From Pseudomonas gessardii (GTDB lineage: Bacteria > Pseudomonadota > Gammaproteobacteria > Pseudomonadales > Pseudomonadaceae): a stretch of DNA of 64,000 nt. Below the pieces are notes generated by a model. It was not told where the DNA came from. It was given only the letters and a program-made list of their open reading frames with translations, and ran no database searches. A program made the translations under genes and the position numbers. This document shows positions 19,062-27,534 of the stretch, piece after piece. The stretch covers positions 1-64,000 of the forward strand of contig NZ_MNPU01000010.1 in NCBI RefSeq assembly GCF_001983165.1, in the 5' to 3' direction. Numbering within the stretch: position 1 is the stretch's first letter; every line of letters starts with the position of its first letter.

Positions 19062-20204
19062 TCAGAGGTAGATGATTTCGAGGGTGCCGGAACCATTGAT
19101 CTGCACTACATTGCGCAGGTCCAGGGACTGGGTGGGGGCCAGGTAGGCCTTGATGCGCACGGTGCCGGCCAGGTGCTGGATGGCAATCGGGCCCTGGGTG
19201 TTGCCGAGGCTGTTGGTGAAGCCCATCAGGCTGTTGGCGGCGATGGGGATCTGCCGGGCACTGGAGCTGCTCCACGCCCGGCCGTTGCTGGTGGAGTCGG
19301 TGCGATAAAGCGTGCCGAAACTATCGGCGCTGAAGTCCGCCGGGTCGAGGTTCAGGTAGTAGCGCCCGATCTTGTTGCGGCTGGCGTCCAGGTCCAGGCC
19401 GTAGGCGGTTTCATCGGTGCCGCCGGTGGCCGAGCCGAAACGGTTGTCATGCATCAGCAAGGCAAAGTGCGCGGGTGCATCGCAGCTCACGGAGAACTGC
19501 AAGGTGCGGGTGGGCAGTGGCGTTTCGTGGGTGGCGCTCAGGTCCTTGGCCAGCAAGGTGCCGTAGTCCACCAGGCCGCCGTTGGACAACTGCGGCGTGC
19601 AGGCGGCGGGGGCGAAGTGCGCGCGCAGGGTCAGTTCCCGGTAGCGGCCGCTCTGGCGTGCGTCGAATAACCCGGATACTTCCCAGGTGGTTGCCTCGCG
19701 CACATGGGTGGCGGCCACGTCGGCCCAGGCACTGAGGCTCAGTTGCAGGGAAAGCTGGCGGCCCTGTACCACGCTGCCACCTTGCACCGGCGCGACGCCA
19801 TGGCCTGGACGCCAACTCAATGTCGTACCGATGCTGGCGGGTGGCTGGCCGGCGCCGGGCAACAACCCCAGCTCCACGGCCTGGCCATCCAGCACGCCAT
19901 CGCTGACGTGCAGGGCATAGCTGCCGTGCTCGGTAAATTGCAGGCGATGCGCGTTCGCCGCCAGGGCACTGTAGAACACGCTCATGTCCGCCGGGTGCGG
20001 GCAATTGAGGTTCAGGCTCAAGCGGCGCTCGCCAAGCAGGCGCTGGGGGGCGCTGTCGTTTTGTGCAAGGCGGCTCATCAGGCCGAAGTCCAGCAACGAC
20101 TCACTGATATTCAACTGGCACTCGTCATTGGCCAGGGCGTTGCCGGCAAGGCCGAGGCTAAGCAATCCAGCGATCAGGCACCGCAGGGCGCGCAGAAGGG
20201 GCAT
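19062..20204 (-). CDS. Two-domain fimbrial tip-adhesin candidate with C-terminal DUF1120
   Basis: 380 aa. The start MPLLRALRCLIAGLLSLGL is preferred because GAGGAAAATCACC precedes it; an ATG 15 bases earlier overlaps the usher stop by ATGA. The signal peptide ends near ALAN. The N-terminal domain (about 25-195, ECQLNISESLLDFGLMSRL..., LNCPHPADMSVFYSAL) is unlike the other subunits. The C-terminal domain (about 200-380) is DUF1120, with CTPQLSNGGLVDYGTL, VSCDAPAHFALLMHDNRFG and the ending GTLEIIYL. A unique N-terminal domain on a pilin-like domain is the usual layout of two-domain tip adhesins, so a receptor-binding role is inferred. Translation may be coupled to the usher. Confidence 0.85.
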   Translation of the reverse strand: MPLLRALRCLIAGLLSLGLAGNALANDECQLNISESLLDFGLMSRLAQNDSAPQRLLGERRLSLNLNCPHPADMSVFYSALAANAHRLQFTEHGSYALHVSDGVLDGQAVELGLLPGAGQPPASIGTTLSWRPGHGVAPVQGGSVVQGRQLSLQLSLSAWADVAATHVREATTWEVSGLFDARQSGRYRELTLRAHFAPAACTPQLSNGGLVDYGTLLAKDLSATHETPLPTRTLQFSVSCDAPAHFALLMHDNRFGSATGGTDETAYGLDLDASRNKIGRYYLNLDPADFSADSFGTLYRTDSTSNGRAWSSSSARQIPIAANSLMGFTNSLGNTQGPIAIQHLAGTVRIKAYLAPTQSLDLRNVVQINGSGTLEIIYL

Positions 20205-20215
20205 GGTGATTTTCC

Positions 20216-22672
20216 TCATAAGGGGTTGCAGCGCGCGGGCGTGGTTTCGAAATACACCTGGGGATCGCCCTTGGCCGGCAGCTCGAACTGCAGCCGGCAG
20301 CGGCTCAGGCCTGGCGCGCTGACCCACAACCCGGACTGCTCCAGCACATTGGGCAGAAACACCTGGCCGCCGTCCTGCACCAGGGTCACGAACTCGCCGT
20401 CGGCGGTGCTGACGGAGGCGCCACGGGGTAGCAGTGCGCCTTGTTCGGTACGTGCGGTGAGCAAGACCCGGCGCGTCAACGTCACCCCGAAGTCCACCCG
20501 GTCCACCGCCCCGCGTCCGGCCGAGATCATCGCCAGGCCGTTGTTGATATCGGCATTGCGCGGCAGTGAACGGGTCTGCACTTCCACCGGGCTGCGGCCA
20601 TAGGCACTCACCTGGGGCACCACGGCCTGGCCTTGCCAGTCGGTCCACACCGGGCCGCTGGGGGTGCTCAGCTTGATGCCGCCCATATCGCCCACCGAGA
20701 CCAGGGCAAAAGTGTCGCGCACCGGGTAGGGCGAGAAGGTGACACCGTCGCCATGCACCACCACCCCACCCCGGGCGCTGCCCTGATAGCTCGAGCGCTC
20801 GGCATCGGAGCGGCTATAGCTGACATCGAGTTGGCTGTAGCGTGGCAGGGCCGATAGGCCGAGGGTGGTCTCTACTTGTTGGTCGCGGGTGTCATGTTCG
20901 GCACTCACGCGATAGCTCAGTTGATCGTCGAGCTGTTCGTTGAGCCCCAGCCCCGTGCGATGTTCTCCGCCCGAGTTGCGTACCCAGGCGCGCATGCGCC
21001 GGCTCTCACCCAGGGGCAGGCTGACATTCAGGTACACCGCGTTGTCCTGTTGCTGGCGCCCGCCCATTTGCCACTCGGCGCTGGCCGACAACGACACGCC
21101 TGCGACGCTGGTGCCCCAGGACGCCAGGCCGCGGCTGCTGCTGTCGCCATCAAAGCTGCTGGAGCGCGACACCCCGGCGCTGAACGCCCCCAGCCATGGG
21201 TGGGACCAGCCTACCGTAGCGCTTTGTTGCTCGCGATAGCGGGAGCGCCGTTGCTGGGTGGTCTCGGGTTCGTAGGTGGCTTCTTCCAGCTCCCGATAGC
21301 CCGGGGTGCGCCAGGAGTTGGCCACGCTGAACGACCATTGCTCATTCAGGCGCTGGGACCATGACAGGTCGGTCTGCACCCCACGCACCTTGTCCCGTGC
21401 CTGGGTGTCGGCGACCTGGGTGGCCAGTTGCACCTGGCTATCGAGCCACGGCAGCCAACCCAGGCTCACCCCTGCCGCCCGGTATTCACTGGACGCCAGC
21501 ACACCGCTGCCCAGGGACAGTTGTGGGTGCACGGCGCCGGTCCAGCCGGCGCTGACCACCCACGGATCGTCGCCCTGGGCATCGCCGATATTGCGCACGC
21601 GGCCCGCCGCCACCGAGTACCCCGGCGCCGCCAGCCCCAGGCCAAGCATGGCGGCGGGAACGGTGAAACGGCGCTCGCCGCCGCTGCTTTCCTTGACCGT
21701 GACTTCGACGTCCGAGCGTGAGTTCAGGCGCCGCACATCCGTCAGGGAGAACGGCCCGGCCGGCACCACGGTGGAATGAATCAACGCACCGTTCTGCCGC
21801 ACCTCGACCTGGGCCGGGCTGTTGGCGATACCGTCGATGGTCGCGCCCTGGCCTTGTTCTTGAAGGGCCTGTTCGGTCAGGACCTGTACCCCGGTGATCT
21901 GCGCGCCGGACAACACCGGGTTATAGAGGTTGATCTGCCCGGCCTGCAGCACCGCCTGATGCCGGGCAAAGGTGCGTTGGGCGTAGGCTTCCAGATGGGT
22001 GCTGCGCGACAGGCCATCCTGCCAGGTCTGTACCTGGCGGCTGCGCACGATCCAGTCACCGGCGTTGAAACCCACCTCGGTGTTGGCCGAACCGAACCGG
22101 CTGTTATCGTCGCCGAAGCGGTTGTAGAACCCGGTGAGGTCGTAATTGAGCAGGCCGGCAACCCCACCGGTCTCGTAGCCCGAGATGTCCTGTGGCAACG
22201 GGCGTAATGCCTCGGTTGGCACCACCAGTGACACGGTGAGGCTGGCCGGGTCCGGCTCCACCAGGCTTTGCGGGTATTGCGCGAGAAAGTCATGGCAGGG
22301 GCCGCTGTCATCGGGCCTCACCAGGTTGGCGGCGTCCAGTAATGCCTGGTCAAAACACAGGCGGCCTTGGGGGTCGAACCCCACCTCCAGCCGCCCCCGG
22401 CGTTGGCCATTGACTCGCAGGCTCACGGCGTGCCGGCCGGCGGCATAGCGCGGTGCGTCCAGCAGCAAGCTGGCCAACTGCGGGTCGATGCCACGCTGCT
22501 GCAGGGTGGTGGCGTCGAAGCCGGGCCGTTCTTCGGCCAAGGTCATGGCCGGCAGCAGGGCGCACGCCAGCAGCATTGCGGGCAAGGCGCAGCGGGTGGG
22601 TGTGTCGGGCACGGCTTCGCCGTCACGGTCATTCAATACTGTTTTCACGCAAGGCACTCGAATGATGGGCAT
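20216..22672 (-). CDS. Outer-membrane fimbrial usher (FimD/PapC family)
   Basis: About 818 aa from the ATG at 22672. GTG codons at 22648 and 22612 are plausible alternative starts because the signal peptide core (LPAMLLACALLPAMTLA) lies unusually far in. The mature protein shows the N-terminal periplasmic domain, then a beta-barrel with usher blocks such as LNYDLTGFYNRFG, AYAQRTFARHQAVLQAGQ, VEVRQNGALIHSTVVPAGPFSL and VKESSGGERRFTVPAAML. The C-terminal domain ends with a probable disulphide pair (SRCRLQF ... ARCNPL). It catalyses ordered subunit polymerisation and export from chaperone complexes. Its stop overlaps the next gene by ATGA. Confidence 0.93.
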   Translation of the reverse strand: MPIIRVPCVKTVLNDRDGEAVPDTPTRCALPAMLLACALLPAMTLAEERPGFDATTLQQRGIDPQLASLLLDAPRYAAGRHAVSLRVNGQRRGRLEVGFDPQGRLCFDQALLDAANLVRPDDSGPCHDFLAQYPQSLVEPDPASLTVSLVVPTEALRPLPQDISGYETGGVAGLLNYDLTGFYNRFGDDNSRFGSANTEVGFNAGDWIVRSRQVQTWQDGLSRSTHLEAYAQRTFARHQAVLQAGQINLYNPVLSGAQITGVQVLTEQALQEQGQGATIDGIANSPAQVEVRQNGALIHSTVVPAGPFSLTDVRRLNSRSDVEVTVKESSGGERRFTVPAAMLGLGLAAPGYSVAAGRVRNIGDAQGDDPWVVSAGWTGAVHPQLSLGSGVLASSEYRAAGVSLGWLPWLDSQVQLATQVADTQARDKVRGVQTDLSWSQRLNEQWSFSVANSWRTPGYRELEEATYEPETTQQRRSRYREQQSATVGWSHPWLGAFSAGVSRSSSFDGDSSSRGLASWGTSVAGVSLSASAEWQMGGRQQQDNAVYLNVSLPLGESRRMRAWVRNSGGEHRTGLGLNEQLDDQLSYRVSAEHDTRDQQVETTLGLSALPRYSQLDVSYSRSDAERSSYQGSARGGVVVHGDGVTFSPYPVRDTFALVSVGDMGGIKLSTPSGPVWTDWQGQAVVPQVSAYGRSPVEVQTRSLPRNADINNGLAMISAGRGAVDRVDFGVTLTRRVLLTARTEQGALLPRGASVSTADGEFVTLVQDGGQVFLPNVLEQSGLWVSAPGLSRCRLQFELPAKGDPQVYFETTPARCNPL

Positions 22673-22737
22673 CTGTGGCGAGGGGGCTCGTCCCCTCACC
22701 ACAGGTCAGTGTCTGGCCGGGGACTTCGTGTGGTTTG

Positions 22738-23439
22738 TTAGGTGATAGGCGCTTCATAGGCGGCCACGGCAAAGCCATACACCGTCGCCGGTTGCAGCCG
22801 GACCTTGCTGGCGGGGCCGCCGGTGGCCGGCATATTCAGGGTTTCTCCCGGCAACACGTAGGTGCGTGGCAGCATGGCCTTGCCGTCACCGGGCAGCAGG
22901 CGCAGTTCCTGGGCCAGGCGCACCACATAGGGGCTGTCGTTGCGCACCTGCAAGGTGTTGCCGTGTTGCGACCAGGTCAGGCCGGTCCAGGGCGTGCGAT
23001 TGGGGGCCAGGCCCCCGGGGTGAATGATCACCGGCAGGTTCTGGCGCACTGTCACGCCGACCCGTGCGTGCCCGGCTTCGGTGGCGGGGCGGCCCTGGGG
23101 CATGCCTTCAAAGATCGCCCGCTTGAGGCGCTGGGTAAGCAGTGGCTGCTGGCGTTGCAGGATAAAACGCACCAGTTGCGATTTGCCCGGCTCCACCCGC
23201 GACAGCGGCGGTGTAACCACCAGCAAGGGCTCGGTGTCTTCGGCAATGTCTTCCAGGGTGACATGCAGCAGGGCCAGTTGGCTGTCGGTGTTGGTGACCG
23301 AAACGGACGCTTCACCTTCGGCTTCGTAGACGATGACCACGGAGGTGTCCGGGACCATGCCATCGGCCTGGGCCTGGGGGCCCAGCAGCAACGTCAGGGC
23401 AAGAATGCAGGTCGTGCTTTTCAATAATGTCGTCGTCAT
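22738..23439 (-). CDS. Periplasmic fimbrial chaperone (PapD-like)
   Basis: 233 aa from MTTTLLKSTT; an in-frame ATG five codons upstream is an alternative. The signal peptide TCILALTLLLGPQAQA precedes two Ig-like domains. PPLSRVEPGKSQLVRFIL is the G1-strand/hinge region that donates hydrophobic residues to subunits, and QNLPVIIHPGG lies in the segment leading to domain 2. Mature length and motifs fit a chaperone that escorts DUF1120 subunits to the usher encoded next. It sits between the four upstream subunit genes and the usher. Confidence 0.9.
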   Translation of the reverse strand: MTTTLLKSTTCILALTLLLGPQAQADGMVPDTSVVIVYEAEGEASVSVTNTDSQLALLHVTLEDIAEDTEPLLVVTPPLSRVEPGKSQLVRFILQRQQPLLTQRLKRAIFEGMPQGRPATEAGHARVGVTVRQNLPVIIHPGGLAPNRTPWTGLTWSQHGNTLQVRNDSPYVVRLAQELRLLPGDGKAMLPRTYVLPGETLNMPATGGPASKVRLQPATVYGFAVAAYEAPIT

Positions 23440-23472
23440 GCCGGGGTTTTCCATTGGGGCCACGTGAAAAGG

Positions 23473-24099
23473 TCAGAGGTAGCGCAAATCCAGAACAATC
23501 GAGCCATCCAGCGGCACCTCCTGGTTCAAGGTCAGGTATTGGGTGAAGTTGATGGACGTGTCGATGCGCAGTTGGGTCGTCAACTGACCGATGAAGTCGG
23601 GCTGGCGATCACCCGGTGGGGCAAAGCCGATGTAGGATTTTGGATAGGCGTTGGGCTCGGGGGACCAGGTTTCGCCACTGTCGGTGGACGCCAACACCTG
23701 CAGGGTTTGTGCGTCGCCCATCGGGTTGCGATAGGACAGCGCCACTGAGCCCAGGCGCTCTGCCGGAACATGGATATTTCTGCCCAGGCCGTAGAAAAAT
23801 CCGGGAGCCAGCGAGGACTCCGTTCGGTTATCAAGCCCTACCAGGGCGAATAACATGGGGCGGTTGCATTGCACGTTCAGTTCCAGCAGCCGACTGGGCA
23901 GCACCGTGAACTCAGTGGCGCTGAGGGTATGTGAGGGGATTTTTCCGTGATCGACCGTGCCCTCGTCAGATAACGTCACATGGCAGGCATCGGGCGTCAC
24001 TCGCCCCGTCACCGTGATATCGACAAAAGAAGCAGCAATGGCCGGGCCAATGTTCGTCAGCAACAGCAGGAGCGCTAGAAGGCGAGGGTAGGTGTTCAT
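23473..24099 (-). CDS. DUF1120 fimbrial subunit 4
   Basis: 208 aa. The signal peptide LLALLLLLTNIGPAIA is cut before ASFVDITVTG. DUF1120 features are PDACHVTLSDEGTVDHGKI, VQCNRPMLFALVGLDNR and the terminal strand IVLDLRYL. It is the most divergent of the small subunits: the usual CTPxLSxGG motif reads CHVTLSDEG. It directly precedes the chaperone gene, with 33 bases between them. Subunits close to the chaperone gene are sometimes adaptors, but that is speculation. Confidence 0.87.
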   Translation of the reverse strand: MNTYPRLLALLLLLTNIGPAIAASFVDITVTGRVTPDACHVTLSDEGTVDHGKIPSHTLSATEFTVLPSRLLELNVQCNRPMLFALVGLDNRTESSLAPGFFYGLGRNIHVPAERLGSVALSYRNPMGDAQTLQVLASTDSGETWSPEPNAYPKSYIGFAPPGDRQPDFIGQLTTQLRIDTSINFTQYLTLNQEVPLDGSIVLDLRYL

Positions 24100-24188
24100 C
24101 GAGGGGCGCCACTGGCCGGGGTAAAAACGGCCGATACGGGAAAAATACCCATGCCTGCAAGCGTCAGCCAGGCATGGGCGTCCAAGGG

Positions 24189-24809
24189 TTACAGGTACTT
24201 GACTTCAAGGGTGGCGGAACCGTCGAGGGTGACCTCGTTGCTCAGGTCCAGGCCATCGGTGCGGGCGATGCTGGTGCTCACCACCAACTCCGTTACCAGT
24301 TCCTTGACCGAGGCCGGCTGGGTGGCGTCATCCTGGGTGGCTACCGCCATATACAGGCCTGCGTCCCAGAAACTTTCCTTGTACCAAGTGTTGCCGCCGT
24401 CCCCGGAGGCAATCAGTTGCATGGCTGAACCGTCGGCGACGGCGTTGCGCAGCGTCAGTTGATACCACCCCAGTTTCTGCGTGCCATTGATCAAGCCCAG
24501 GCCGAAGTCGGAAGTCATGATGGATGACCCCGCACGGTTATCGATGGAGTTCAGGGCAAACTGAATAGGCGCATCGCACAGCACGGCCAGGGTCATGACA
24601 TGGGTACCGATCAAGGTGGGATTGTCCGGGCGCAAGTCTTTGGCGGAAATCTTGCCGTGATCGATGACGCCGCCGCTGCTCAGGCTGGGCGTACAGGCGC
24701 TGGGCACGATCAACCCCTTGACGGTCAGGTCGACGGTGGAGGCCGCGTAAGTAGCGGCAGAGCCGAGCAACAACAGGCCGGTAGCGAGGGTGGTGAACAG
24801 GGGTTTCAT
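24189..24809 (-). CDS. DUF1120 fimbrial subunit 3
   Basis: 206 aa. Its signal peptide (LLLLGSAATYA) is followed by ASTVDLTVKGLIVPSACTPS. DUF1120 marks are CTPSLSSGGVIDHGKISAKDL, AVLCDAPIQFALNSIDNRAGSS, FGLGLINGTQKLGWYQL and the end strand SATLEVKYL. It is very similar to subunits 1 and 2, pointing to tandem gene duplication. It is separated by 89 bases from subunit 4 and 35 bases from subunit 2 on the same strand. Confidence 0.9.
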   Translation of the reverse strand: MKPLFTTLATGLLLLGSAATYAASTVDLTVKGLIVPSACTPSLSSGGVIDHGKISAKDLRPDNPTLIGTHVMTLAVLCDAPIQFALNSIDNRAGSSIMTSDFGLGLINGTQKLGWYQLTLRNAVADGSAMQLIASGDGGNTWYKESFWDAGLYMAVATQDDATQPASVKELVTELVVSTSIARTDGLDLSNEVTLDGSATLEVKYL

Positions 24810-24844
24810 GGGGATGAGTTCCTTTCAAGTGAGTCTGTGTGGCG

Positions 24845-25465
24845 TTACAGGTAGTTGACCTGGACCGTGGCGTGCCCATCGACTGGGATTTCGTCGGTCA
24901 GCGTCAGGTCATTGGCAGGAGCGATGTGGGCAAACAAGCGGATTTCGGCGGCGAAATCCTGTACGGCGATGGGCACCAGTTGGGTACCCCTGGCGATGGC
25001 GGTCAGCATGGTGTGGGTGAGCAGGCTGGTGGGCAGCCAGGTGACGCCGCCGTCCGCTGAGGTAATGGTGCGGACCGCGACGCCATCGGCCATGGGGGCA
25101 TAGAGGTGGAAAGCGGCGCCGCCGAGTTTTTCCCCTTCTGCCGTCAAGCCCAGGCCATGCCAGAAGGCATGGTTGGCAGACGAGCCGGCGCGGTTGTCGA
25201 CGGTGGTCAGGGTGAAGAATGTCGGTGCTTCACAGTGCACACTCAGCTGTATGGTTTGGTTGGGCAGCGCGGTGTACTGCTCGGCTTCGAGATCCTTGGC
25301 CGCCAACTTTCCGAAGTCGATCGTGCCGCCGCCGGACATCACCGGTGCACAGGCATTGGGCGTGATGTGGCCTCTGACCGTGAGGTCGGTGCTGCTGGCG
25401 GCCAGTGCAATTGAGGATGTGCCGAAAAGACAGGCCCCCAAGGTAACTGCGTGGAGAAAGTGCAT
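24845..25465 (-). CDS. DUF1120 fimbrial subunit 2
   Basis: 206 aa with signal peptide TLGACLFGTSSIALA cut before ASSTDLTVRG. DUF1120 features are PNACAPVMSGGGTIDFGKLAAKDLE, VHCEAPTFFTLTTVDNRAGSS, GLGLTAEGEKLGGAAFHL and the terminal ATVQVNYL. Cys at mature position about 18 and in VHCEAP probably form the single disulphide of the pilin fold. Gene spacing (32 bases from subunit 1) supports one operon. Confidence 0.9.
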   Translation of the reverse strand: MHFLHAVTLGACLFGTSSIALAASSTDLTVRGHITPNACAPVMSGGGTIDFGKLAAKDLEAEQYTALPNQTIQLSVHCEAPTFFTLTTVDNRAGSSANHAFWHGLGLTAEGEKLGGAAFHLYAPMADGVAVRTITSADGGVTWLPTSLLTHTMLTAIARGTQLVPIAVQDFAAEIRLFAHIAPANDLTLTDEIPVDGHATVQVNYL

Positions 25466-25497
25466 CGGTTGAGGCCTCCTAGTGTTCTGGTTTGGGT

Positions 25498-26133
25498 TTA
25501 CAGGTAGATCACTTCAAGCGTCGTTGAGCCGTCCATCGGTACTTCGCTGGTCAGCGTCAGGGTATTGGTGGGTGCAATAGCAGTATTGAGTGCTATACCC
25601 ACCATCACATTTTGTAGGGGTTGTGGGGCCCAGACGAAGTCTTCCCCTCTGTTGCCAAAGGCATAGAGCTGGCTGGGTATTGCCGCTTCATCGTCTAAGT
25701 GCTCACGCCACGTGGCACCGTTGTCGGAGGAGTACAGGGCAGTCAATGGGATGTCGGATACGGGATTGATAAACGTCAGATAGTACCGGCCCAGTTTTTC
25801 GTTCCCGTTGATGAGTCCCAGGCCGTAGGCGATGTTGCCGGAGCTTGAGGAACCTGCGCGGTTATCGGTGGGCTTGATCGCAAACAGGGTGGATGCCTCA
25901 CAGCTTACGGTCAGTTGTACCGTCTTATCTGCGAGCCTGGTCGCGCTGTCCGGCTTCAGGTCTTTGGCCGAGATTTTGCCGAAATCGACAACGCCATTTC
26001 CGGACAGGCCCGGCGTGCAGGCGCTCGGTGTGATCAGACCTTTAACGGTCAGGTCCACACTGCTGGCGGCAAAGGCGGAAGTGGCGCTGGCGAGCAACAG
26101 GGCAACGCCCACCAGGTTTAACGACTTGTTCAT
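25498..26133 (-). CDS. DUF1120 fimbrial subunit 1 (probable major subunit, first gene of operon)
   Basis: 211 aa. Signal peptide LVGVALLLASATSAFA is followed by ASSVDLTVKGLITPSACTPG. DUF1120 features are CTPGLSGNGVVDFGKISAKDLKPDS, TVSCEASTLFAIKPTDNRAGSS, AYGLGLINGNEKLGRYYLTF and the C-terminal STTLEVIYL. As the promoter-proximal gene it is the likeliest major rod subunit by analogy with other fimbrial operons. The 398-base divergent region toward the response regulator at 26532 should hold its promoter. Confidence 0.9.
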   Translation of the reverse strand: MNKSLNLVGVALLLASATSAFAASSVDLTVKGLITPSACTPGLSGNGVVDFGKISAKDLKPDSATRLADKTVQLTVSCEASTLFAIKPTDNRAGSSSSGNIAYGLGLINGNEKLGRYYLTFINPVSDIPLTALYSSDNGATWREHLDDEAAIPSQLYAFGNRGEDFVWAPQPLQNVMVGIALNTAIAPTNTLTLTSEVPMDGSTTLEVIYL

Positions 26134-26531
26134 TTCAGGTTGTTCCAGTGCAAGGTCGGCGATTCACGCGTGCAGCCGGCAATGCCAGGCCCTTGTAAGG
26201 GGCGGGCGGGTTGCAAGGCGACTGGCGTGTCTGTTTCGGGCGCCGCAGTGCGGCGTGCCCGTTCCCTCTGATTGGGGTGGGCGCAATTTATCGACGGGAG
26301 GGGGCTGGGGAAATACAACTATTACGACAATGAGGGGGAGGGGGGAAATCAGTTTTGCTTGTGTCGGAATAGGTTGTCGCTCATGTAGGAAAGTTGGTTT
26401 TTTCGTAGTTGTTGCATCGTCATGCTGTCACTCATAAGGATATTTTCAGGCGGCGATGGCAGCCATTTGCGTTTGGCTGTTGCGTCAGCGCCGCCGGGCG
26501 CTGCAGGACGGATCGCCGCAATGAGGTGAAC
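26134..26531. other. Divergent control region between the fimbrial operon and REC-HPt gene
   Basis: This gap of about 400 bases contains no gene I can support. It holds two purine tracts of clustered G runs (26296-26310 and 26334-26345) followed by an AT-rich stretch up to 26450. I could not define a convincing -35/-10 pair on either strand. The size and composition suggest a complex regulatory region for both divergent units. Confidence 0.45.
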
Positions 26532-27341
26532 ATGGAGACTGGCGTATCGTTGAGCGCAGTGCTTTCCCGTGAATTGGCCCCCTCGATCACTCCCCCGCTG
26601 CATTGGCAGCACCTGACCGTGTTGGTGGTGGAGGACCACTCCGCCTATCGCGTATTGATGGGCTGGTTTCTGGAGAAGCTCGGGCTGGGCCATCAATTGG
26701 TCGGCGACGGCCAACATGGGCTGGCGGCCCTGGCCGAACGCCCATTCGACCTGGTGATCAGCGATTGCCAGATGCCTCTGATGGATGGCTACACCATGAG
26801 CCGGGCAATCCGCCTGCGCGAACAGGCCAACGCGCAACGCCGGGTGCCGATCATTGCCTTGACCGGCAACCTGGTGCACGACGACCCCCAACGTTGCCGC
26901 GATGCTGGCATGGATGCCTGGCTGCTCAAGCCGCTGACCCTCGATCAACTGCAAGGGGTGCTGGCGCTGTGGCTGCCCGGCCCGGCCAGTGCCGTATCGA
27001 ACACCCTGGTTTCGGCACCCTGGCCGACCCGTGCCAGCCTGGTCGAGACCTTTGGCGACGCCCACGTGGTGGACCAGATGCTCACCAGCCTGCTCTGCGA
27101 AGCCCGGGAAGACAGCGCCGCCCTGGAGCGCGCGCGCCTGGCCCTGGATGGGCCGTTGACCGCTGAACGCCTGCATCGCCTGGTGGGCAGCCTGGCATTC
27201 CTCGGCGGCGCGGAGTTGGAACTGCGTGGCATGAGCCTGATCGAACGCGTCCGCGCCCAGGGCATGTTGCTGAACAAATCCCATCTGGAAGCCTTCCAGG
27301 CGGACTTGCGGGCCTACCTCAAATACTTGGGCGCGTTGTGA
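26532..27341 (+). CDS. REC-HPt two-component phosphorelay protein
   Basis: 269 aa. GAGGTGAAC sits just before the ATG at 26532, which is preferred to a longer upstream frame. The receiver domain (about 28-145) has acidic pocket E34-D35, phosphoacceptor D78 (VISDCQMPLMDG), T111 and K133 (LLKP). A short linker leads to an HPt domain (about 170-265) with the phosphorylatable H215 in ERLHRLVGSLAFLGG. This is the output end of an unorthodox phosphorelay (as in EvgS/BvgS or RcsC-type kinases) as a free protein, with no kinase, DNA-binding or enzymatic domain. It would pass phosphate from an unlinked kinase to a regulator, plausibly the LuxR-type one encoded next. Confidence 0.9.
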   Translation: METGVSLSAVLSRELAPSITPPLHWQHLTVLVVEDHSAYRVLMGWFLEKLGLGHQLVGDGQHGLAALAERPFDLVISDCQMPLMDGYTMSRAIRLREQANAQRRVPIIALTGNLVHDDPQRCRDAGMDAWLLKPLTLDQLQGVLALWLPGPASAVSNTLVSAPWPTRASLVETFGDAHVVDQMLTSLLCEAREDSAALERARLALDGPLTAERLHRLVGSLAFLGGAELELRGMSLIERVRAQGMLLNKSHLEAFQADLRAYLKYLGAL

Positions 27342-27407
27342 AATGGGTTGTATGTAGGGCGATATCGGTCTGTGTTGCAGGTTATGGATGTAGGTGGTTT
27401 CTTTTAA

Positions 27408-27438
27408 TTTTGTAGGTCATAAAAAAATCACTACAAAA
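27408..27438. promoter_or_regulatory. Inverted repeat upstream of the LuxR-type regulator gene
   Basis: TTTTGTAG at 27408-27415 and CTACAAAA at 27431-27438 form perfect 8-base arms around a 15-base AT-rich spacer. It lies about 100 bases before the response-regulator start codon in an AT-rich gap. It could be an operator or, less likely, a terminator for the REC-HPt gene, since the arms are followed by only a short A-rich run rather than Ts. Confidence 0.45.
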
Positions 27439-27534
27439 CATTGAACGTGACGCAAAGCCCACGTCCTGGACGGTTGTTGCGGTCCGTCGGCGAGGGTATT
27501 TTGCGGGCTCAGTCGCCATCATCTGTGGGTATTT

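Noticed and set aside
20633..22448. Long open frames antisense to the usher gene
   Set aside because: They are GC-rich shadows of the usher coding sequence, with no independent ribosome-binding site or recognisable product.
26296..26345. G-quadruplex promoter element
   Set aside because: The G runs do not form a canonical four-run motif with short loops, so only the tract itself is reported.
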